64,000 bases of DNA from the NCBI RefSeq assembly GCF_023078275.1, contig NC_062983.1:9355001-9419000 (forward strand). Reading direction: 5' to 3'. Each line of letters starts with the position of its first letter. Within the stretch, counting starts at the first letter, position 1. The notes below the pieces were generated by a model, which had not been told where the DNA came from, did no database searches, and was given only the letters and a program-made list of their open reading frames with translations. A program made the translations under genes and the position numbers. The DNA comes from Leguminivora glycinivorella. Lineage: Eukaryota > Arthropoda > Insecta > Lepidoptera > Tortricidae. Positions 57,704 to 64,000 of this stretch are shown one piece after another.

Positions 57704-58887
57704 ACAGGTTTAATGGCAGAAGATAATGTTTGACTAAAGCTCATAGTCTTAAGCAGTCGATTAGGTAAAACTTTTTTGATTGTTGTTATTGTGACCCTTG
57801 TTACCTTATTAATATTGTATGGACAACTATAGATTTCTTATAACGAATGACATGGTGTATTTGAAGCGACCAAAGAAAATTAAGCATAATAATTGCCGGT
57901 AAAATTAAATGATAATTGATCCAAATAAGAAAATACAAATGATAGATAAAGGAGGGTCAAGAGAGGATAAGTTATAGCGCGTGTGAGTTAAATAGGACTG
58001 ATACTTAACAGACGGTAAACAAAACTTGGAACACAAACTTAGGCCAATAATATAAAGGGTGCTAAGCCACTATTTATGCTGAAACAATTGACTATTATAT
58101 TGTTTCAAAAATGTCCCTTTGATAGTGTAGTACAAGGATCTTTAATGGATCACTTTAAATAGAATTTGGATACGTTCCAAATATCGCAAATTCTCAGATT
58201 GTCCCAAGAGGAATGAACTCTCCTGAACTTATCTCAACCAAGGACGAAGTTATACACAAAAATGCTTTTGAAAAAGGAGTGAGAATACTTGGTTACAATT
58301 ACAAGCATATCAAGAAATAAAAGCCAGGCTTATACATGATTCTGCGCGTGGTTTTGGTCAGCTGACAAAAACACGAGACACGCTGGCAATGCTGGCAATC
58401 ATCCGGCCTATTTGTAATCGCATAAACACGATGAAAATGAAACCATTTTCATGACTACTTAACGCTTGGTTGGGAAAGCAGATGTTGCCATCATTCGCCA
58501 TTGAAGCGATTTTCAAATAAACCAGTTTAAATGTTATCTCATTAGGGTAGTAATGTTACGGAACTCGGGGATCTGATTAAACTTGTTAAAAATGAACAAC
58601 ATACCACTGATGACATAGATACAAACTACACAAATAATAACAGAACATAACAAAATCTTTCTTTAGATATTCAGAGCGTGAAAGCAGATGAAACCAGACA
58701 CATTTTCATTGATATATGTAGTTATATTGGAATTTGGAATACAAGAACTAGAACATCGAACAGGTAAGTATGCTTATTAGAAGTAGGTAAGCTAGGCAAA
58801 GCCTATATACTTTCTGAACACCTACAATCTAACGAAACTTTGTAAGGGCAATGTCCTTGTTAATACTGATTAAATGCAAATCTGGGA
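57704..58887. other. No recognised feature
   Basis: Nothing supported. Confidence 0.45.
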
Positions 58888-59150
58888 TATAATAAATAAA
58901 TAAATATTGGGGACACCTTACACAGATCAACTTATCCCCAAACTAAGCAACGCTTGTACTATGGGTGCTAAGCGACGATATACATACTTAAATAGATAAA
59001 TACATACTTATATACATAGAAAACATCCATGACTCAGGAACAAATTTCTGTGCTCATCACACAAATAAATGCCCTTACCGGGATTCGAACCCAGGAGCCA
59101 GGACCGCGGCTTAGCAGGCAGGGTCAGTACCGACTGAGCCAGACCGGTCG
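58888..59150 (-). mobile_element. tRNA-derived SINE
   Basis: On the minus strand the head at about 59150 is tRNA-like: box A as TGGCTCAGTCGG and box B as GGTTCGAATCCCGG. A body follows with ATTTGTGTGATGAGCACAG, ACTCAGGAACAAAT-type complement, TATCGTCGCTTAGCACCC and GTGTAAGGTGTCCCC, ending in an AT-rich ATTTATTTATT tail. It is full-length by its head and tail. Inferred to be transcribed by RNA polymerase III. Confidence 0.85.
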
Positions 59151-59156
59151 TCAGAT

Positions 59157-59213
59157 GTACTTTCATTTTGCCCTTCATATGGTAATTTCATATGAAGGGC
59201 AAAATGAAAGTAC
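59157..59213. repeat. Perfect 25-bp hairpin next to the SINE
   Basis: GTACTTTCATTTTGCCCTTCATATG (59157-59181, shown here only to name the arm by its ends GTACTTTC and TTCATATG) pairs exactly with 59189-59213 across a 7-base loop. Confidence 0.93.
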
Positions 59214-59479
59214 GAAGTACATCAAATTTAATGTTATCGAAATTAACATATCGGCGTTATCATAACATTGAATAACACGTCGAAGACGCGTGGTGCATTA
59301 TTCAAAATAAACTATATTTTGAACATGGCGAATAAATAAAAATATCAGTAGTATGATCAAGATAATAACAATAAATCGCATCTTAAATGTAACAATAGTG
59401 GTCATGAAACTCATGAAATCGCTGAAAGCCAGCGAGAATACACTATCAAAGATAATGTAATGCAAACAAAAAGACTCAC

Positions 59480-59859
59480 ATAAAATCTTCCAGATCGACA
59501 ACGTTGGTGTACTGACAAGGCTGACCATTGACGTTATAGCACATGCTCCCATAATCCCACTCTTGCGTTTGATTACACGGCAAGTTAGGCATAATAGGCG
59601 TCTGGAATTGAGGAACCGGACGAGGGTACACCATTTGGGGAGGAAAATACTGCGGTTTGGGGGCGTAGTAGTCCCCAGGATAACACTCCACTGGAGGAAT
59701 TTCACGGTAAACACTCGGTGCACTGATAGCCACATTGTTCACTGGCTGTCTAGACCACTGGCCTGTCATCGGACACTGCAGATTCCAAGCAACGTCCTCC
59801 ATTCGGCCCACGACTGGACACTGGACGGGGACGTTGTTCCCGTAACCGTTTATCACCAT
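59480..59859 (-). CDS. Putative coding first exon, Pro/Tyr/Gln-rich; candidate long sima N terminus
   Basis: Open for 482 nt from 59961, but the preferred start is the ATG at 59859 (CAAAATGG context), giving 126 codons. The protein starts MVINGYGNNVPVQCPVVGRM, contains EDVAWNLQCPMTGQWSRQ, a Pro/Tyr/Gln-rich part (YYAPKPQYFPPQMVYPRPVP) and ends NVVDLEDF. No signal peptide or membrane segment. At 59479-59474 the sequence GTGAGT is a strong donor that cuts the last Met codon after AT, so the apparent stop is intronic. The exon end is in phase 2, exactly what the bHLH exon at 42301-42488 needs (AT|G), and it is on the same strand. I infer an alternative, distal first exon of sima. It could instead belong to another spliced gene. 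The composition is like a transcription-factor N terminus, but I recognise no domain. Confidence 0.6.
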
Positions 59860-59861
59860 TT

Positions 59862-60518
59862 TGAAACAAAATGTCAGGAAACCATCAAGAAGTCCATCTA
59901 CGGACGTAATCCGCGAGCTACTGATAGTGGCAGATGCGCTTATCTTAAACTTAACTATCATGGTAGCGAAAAGTCGATATAAAACTTAATAGATAACGAG
60001 ACATTATCAATTTCGACCCTGGCAAGACTTGCCGGTGCTGATATGAGGCAACATTTATCAAGATATGTTATTTTAAAAGGGATTTTGTTCGAGACATTTA
60101 ATTAAACGCCGGTGTAGGTGCAAATACGGAGATATCAATATCACTTCAGTATTATTCGGGTTTGATGGATTCTGGAAACTGAGCCGCTTCGCTTTTCTGG
60201 ATTTTAACGCGGCAAAACACTTATATACAAAATCCTAGTAAATGAACTTGAAATAATGAGAATTTGAATGTAATAATAATACTATTTTATCGAGGCTCTA
60301 CCATAGGATTTCCTTATTGAATAATGTATTTCTTGCGATGTGCTTTTTGTATTGTTTAATATTGTGTTAATATGAACAGTACAAAATGTTAAAACGCTGC
60401 AGCCAAAGCAAAGAAAAATGAAAGTGGTAAAACCATATTTGCAATAAAGATAAAATATCCGAATGCATAAAATACAACATATTATTTGGCTCAGTATTTG
60501 TATTGAGATAACAAAAAA
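59862..60518. other. Upstream of the putative first exon; nothing defined
   Basis: The frame of the exon stays open up to the upstream ATG at 59961, so a longer start is possible. No TATA box at a suitable distance; an ATCAGTA initiator-like sequence lies on the minus strand near 59919-59925. Confidence 0.35.
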
Positions 60519-61324
60519 TAAAACCGCCTTCAAAAATAAGCGCGTTACAAAACACGGAGAAACTAAAAAGCCAAAAATAATAAACCTTTCAATTCAGATT
60601 TCTTATCGTATTGCAATAAGCTAAACATCCAAATTATAAACAAATCAATTATTTTTGTAGTCGGTACCAGACCTGTTCGTCGCCTTGCTATTGCCTGTTT
60701 GCCCCACCCAACCATACACAGGCTGGTACCGACTTCAAAAATAATTGATTTGTTTATAATTTGGATGTTTAGCTTATTGCAATACGATAAGAAATCTGAA
60801 TTGAAAGGTTTATTATTTTTGGCTTTTTAGTTTCTCCGTGTTTTGTAACGCGCTTATTTTTGAAGGCGGTTTTATTTTTTGTTAAAAAGTTTATTTATTT
60901 GTTGATTTTTAGTGGTTCCTAGTGATATTATATGTATCAGTCCGAATACATGTACAGTAGTGAAAGAATTATCCTTTAACTCCTAACCATTGAGGAGTTG
61001 ACCTTCCATCATCAGCTCAGCCACATAAAATTATTACCATCAGACGTAAATACTGGTGTACCTTTGAAAAATAGACTAAAAACATTACATGTGCTTATAA
61101 CATTTGAAGAGTTCCCTCGATTTCTCCAGGATCCCATCATCAGACCCTGACTTGGTGCCAATGGGACCATCTCGGGGTTATACCGGTTCGATAAAAAAAA
61201 AATTTTGAAAATCGGTCCACGATTCTCGGAGATATCGAGTAACATACATACAAAAAAAATAAAAAAAAAAAAAAACATTCAGTCGAATTGAGAACCTCCT
61301 CCTTTTTTGAAGTCGGTTAAAAAT
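60519..61324 (+). mobile_element. Palindromic repeat element, copy 2
   Basis: Same 806-bp structure and orientation as 56897-57703, about 97-98 percent identical by eye. Its palindrome arms (about 60519-60657 and 60736-60874) are perfect reverse complements. Poly(A) tract and GAAGTCGGTTAAA end as in copy 1. Confidence 0.85.
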
Positions 61325-61532
61325 AACAGCAACGCAATGTTTATTCCATTCCTGCTACCAAAAGATAAACTTTATTGACCGATTGACCCTGACACCTTTC
61401 AGTTGTCAAAACAACAGCGACTCAGTAATGACGAACTCGGGACGTAAAAGCTGAAAGTATAATTGAGCAGCTAAAAATTCGATTATACTCAATTTTAATA
61501 CATTTAAGGCTTTGCAAAATGTAACTATTTCT

Positions 61533-61775
61533 TTTTTAACCCCCGACGCAAAAACGAAGTGGTGTTATAAGTTTGACGTGTCTGTCTGTCTGTCTGTCTG
61601 TGTGTGTGTCTGTCTGTCTATGGCATCGTTGCTCCCGAACGGATGAACCGATTTAGATTTAGTTTTTTTTTGTCTGAAAGCTGAGTTAGTCGGGAGTGTT
61701 CTTAGCCATGTTTCATGAAAATCGGTCTACTATGTCGCAGTCGGGGGTTTTTCCAAAATTTTAATTTTGTGGTTA
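61533..61775 (+). repeat. Interspersed repeat (TTTTAACCCCCGACGCAAAAA family) with (GTCT)n
   Basis: Begins TTTTAACCCCCGACGCAAAAAC, has GTGGTGTTATAAGTTTGACGTG, a (TGTC)n stretch at 61580-61620, ATCGTTGCTCCCGAACGG and CATGAAAATCGGTCTAC, and ends GTCGGGGGTT. This is a widespread lepidopteran repeat from memory; class uncertain. Confidence 0.6.
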
Positions 61776-62895
61776 TTTCATTGAAAAACCACACACAGAC
61801 AACACTTGTTGAATTAAAAAAAATTTGACGAATAAAAATGTTAAGTCTTAATAAATTAATTTTTAAAGCCAAGTACCTACTGCTAGCCTCCAAATATGCA
61901 TCTATACTTTATTTTATTTGGCATGTTTTAGGAGAGAGCAAGTAATAGTACAAACTATCAGTAACAGTTTTGAATGATGCGTGATCAATAAAATTGATCA
62001 TGATGAAATTGATGAATCAAGATGCATTTTGCACTGCGTCGAAAATAAATATCCCAAATATCCGTTTTCGAAATTTTACAAAATTCATAGCGTTGATTGA
62101 CTTGAGTGGATTAACACTTTCGATGCTGCTAAAATTGAACTCAAGCAGCGGTTAAATCTATAATACCTATACGGAGAATATGGTCTTTGCGAATATCCTG
62201 TTTCCTAAGCAACGAAGCTAAATGATGGTAAAAATAAACAATTTAAGAAATAAATTATCAGCCAGCCGTCGGTCAGTCTGTAATTTTATCAACCATGTGA
62301 TATCTGCAATTGTCCGGATAATGGCAAACATATCCGTCCAATAAGATTATATTATCTGTGTACCAATGTCATTGTTATTCCTAATCTGAAAACCTGTGAT
62401 AGCAATCTATTTTTGTCCCCCTTCATCTGTTTTTCAACTTGCGGAAAAACACAACTGGTACTGAAGCTTGATAATGCTATTTTTCGAAGGAATAACGTAA
62501 TGGAACGTTTGATAACTACAAACGAGATAATCCTCCTCAATAATCAATTATCATTAATCCTTCAGTTTACCTCCCATGGTCTTCTATACCCCACCATGCA
62601 GTGCATAGTTAGTTTGGTCCAACATTCTATAGTCGGTATAGGTACATAACTCATATGAAATGAGACTCCCATTTTCCAGTCGTCGGCACAGAATTAGACG
62701 AGATCAAAACTGGCTTGCGAATTGTTTTAATACTCGTAACTCATGTAAAAATAAAAACGTTTATTATTAAAACGTAATATTAAAAACGTTTATATCAATA
62801 GTACAATGATGAACATATCCCTTTAAAGTAGCTCTTCCAGTTAACCTTTAATCAGTTGAGGGAGAACTAGATTAGAGTCGACACACAACCATACA
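61776..62895. other. No recognised feature
   Basis: AT-rich; open frames have no family likeness. Confidence 0.4.
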
Positions 62896-63070
62896 TCCAT
62901 ACTAATATTAGAAATGGGAAAGTGTGTGTGTCTGTTTGTCCGCCTTTCACGGCAAAACGGAGCGATGAATTGTTGTGATTTTTTAAGAGGAGATAGTTTA
63001 AGGGATGGAGAGTGACACATGCTACTTTTTATCTCTTTCTAACGCGAGCGAAGTCGCGGGCGAAAGCTAG
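62896..63070 (+). mobile_element. Short Helitron-like element, 175 bp
   Basis: TCCATACTAATATTAG start after A, CGCGAGCGAAGTCGCGGG hairpin, AAAGCTAG end before T. Same family and same length as 13093-13267. Confidence 0.85.
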
Positions 63071-63252
63071 TTAAATATAAAATGACGCACCCAAAAAAAT
63101 ACTACCCCATTACCTACTAATTTAGTCTAAATATTCTATGCTACGATTGTCACAACCGTTAGAGCGAGAGAGATTCCAGGTTGGATTCCAGACATTAAAC
63201 TCGACTTGCTCTACATGTTTATTTTCACATCTTATCGGGGTTTATGCGTCGT

Positions 63253-63530
63253 TGGACTAAAAGTAAATATGGCGATGTATAAAAATGTCTACTTGCATAA
63301 GTTCGTGCGTATATAATTTCGACGAAGTATAAAAATGTCCACCAGTATATTAGACCAAATATAAATATGTTGCGGCACTAGACTAAAAGTAAATATGACG
63401 ATGTATAAAAATGTCCACTTACATAAGTTCGGGCGTATATAATTTTGACGAAGTATAAAAATGTGCATCTGTATATTAGACCAAATATAAATATGTTGCG
63501 ACACTAAAAGTAAATATGGCGATGTATTTT
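63253..63530. repeat. 126-bp tandem repeat, about 2.2 copies
   Basis: ACTAAAAGTAAATATG starts at 63256, 63382 and 63503. Units contain GGCGATGTATAAAAATGTC, ATAAGTTCG, GACGAAGTATAAAAATGT and TTAGACCAAATATAAATATG. The third unit is cut short by TTTTTAACCG. Confidence 0.88.
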
Positions 63531-63720
63531 TAACCGTCGCCTCATATCTCAAGAAGGATTTTTATGTTTGTTCCTCGATATCTCCGTCGTTCCTGGACAG
63601 ATTTTGAAATTTTTTTTTTATTGAATGTATATACATACAGATTGGTCCCATTTTTCTCAGAACCCAGTTCTGATGATGGGATCCTGGAGAAATCGAGGGA
63701 ACTCCTCAAATCTGAAAGGC
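63530..63720 (-). mobile_element. Diverged fragment of the 56897/60519 element
   Basis: In inverted orientation it shares TTTTTAACCG, GTTCCTCGATATCTCCG, GATTTTGAAATTTTTTTTT, and CTGATGATGGGATCCTGGAG-AAATCGAGGGAACTC with the 3' halves of those copies. The palindromic part is absent. Confidence 0.7.
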
Positions 63721-64000
63721 ATACATATGGTGATTTTTGTGTTAATAAAGGAACAGCATGCATTTAGGTACGGAACAGTGACATTTGGTGCAGTGGAACT
63801 GCTGATGATGGCCAGAACGGAACTCTTCAAATCTGAACGGCACGCTTATAGTGACTTGGGTATTTTTATACGAACAGCATGCACTTTCGTACAGAACAGT
63901 GACATTTGGTGCAGTGGAATTTCTGATGATGGTCAGAACCGAACTCCTCAAATCTGAACGGCACGCTTATAGTGACTTTGGTATTTTTATAAGAACAGCA
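63701..64000. repeat. 121-bp tandem repeat running off the window
   Basis: ACTC(C/T)TCAAATCTGAA(A/C)GGC occurs at 63701, 63822 and 63943, a spacing of 121 each time. Units include GGAACAGCATGCA, GAACAGTGACATTTGGTGCAG and TGATGATGG-CAGAAC. The units start inside, and appear derived from, the element fragment at 63530-63720. Confidence 0.88.

Noticed and set aside
59078..59150. tRNA-like sequence with box A and box B on the minus strand
   Set aside because: It is the head of a longer SINE body with an AT-rich tail, and the cloverleaf is imperfect (extra bases in the variable region), so it is not called a functional tRNA gene.
59563..59982. 139-codon plus-strand frame and the 145-codon minus-strand frame at 59298-59735
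   Set aside because: Shadows of the exon at 59480-59961; neither has a coherent composition or splice sites.

Overview
The window looks like a stretch of a lepidopteran (moth or butterfly) nuclear genome. It is AT-rich and is packed with short inverted-repeat DNA transposons, Helitron-like ends (5' TC, 3' CTAG, inserted between A and T), decayed non-LTR retrotransposons with lepidopteran-type tails, and a tRNA-derived SINE. There are no operons, ribosome-binding sites or CRISPR arrays. Lepidoptera is inferred from my memory of these repeat families, not from a search.

The only host gene I can support is a spliced minus-strand gene orthologous to similar (sima), the insect hypoxia-inducible factor 1-alpha. 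Five exons join in phase with GT-AG borders: bHLH 42301-42488, PAS-A start 40334-40506, PAS-A core 31024-31200, PAS-A end to PAS-B start 28671-28882, and PAS-B 27300-27406. A start exon lies at 44078-44142. A second possible first exon, encoding a Pro/Tyr/Gln-rich N terminus, is at 59480-59859 and has the right strand and phase. The rest of PAS-B and the degradation and activation domains are not visible; if the gene is intact they lie beyond the left edge, so 1-27299 would be one large intron. Most of the window is thus intron filled with transposons.

Between the PAS-A core exon and the next exon sits a 206-bp tandem array with three truncated, open copies of the PAS-A exon (30406-30964).

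Repeats by region. 1-10 kb: a Helitron-like concatemer, an ATACGAC palindrome cluster, a dead mariner, MITEs. 9.5-14.9 kb: a hAT-like element inside a foldback, a perfect 53-bp inverted repeat, a hAT-like element with an 8-bp target duplication. 17-26 kb: LINE tails, MITEs, foldbacks. 32.7-38.7 kb: a LINE, then a Helitron-like element holding a hAT-like element, which holds a pogo-like element, which holds another hAT-like element. 47-48.5 kb: a hAT-like element carrying a LINE fragment. 53-55.6 kb: RTE-like and Jockey-like LINE relics. 56.9-61.3 kb: two near-identical copies of a palindromic repeat whose arms covary, on either side of the putative far first exon. 63-64 kb: two tandem arrays.
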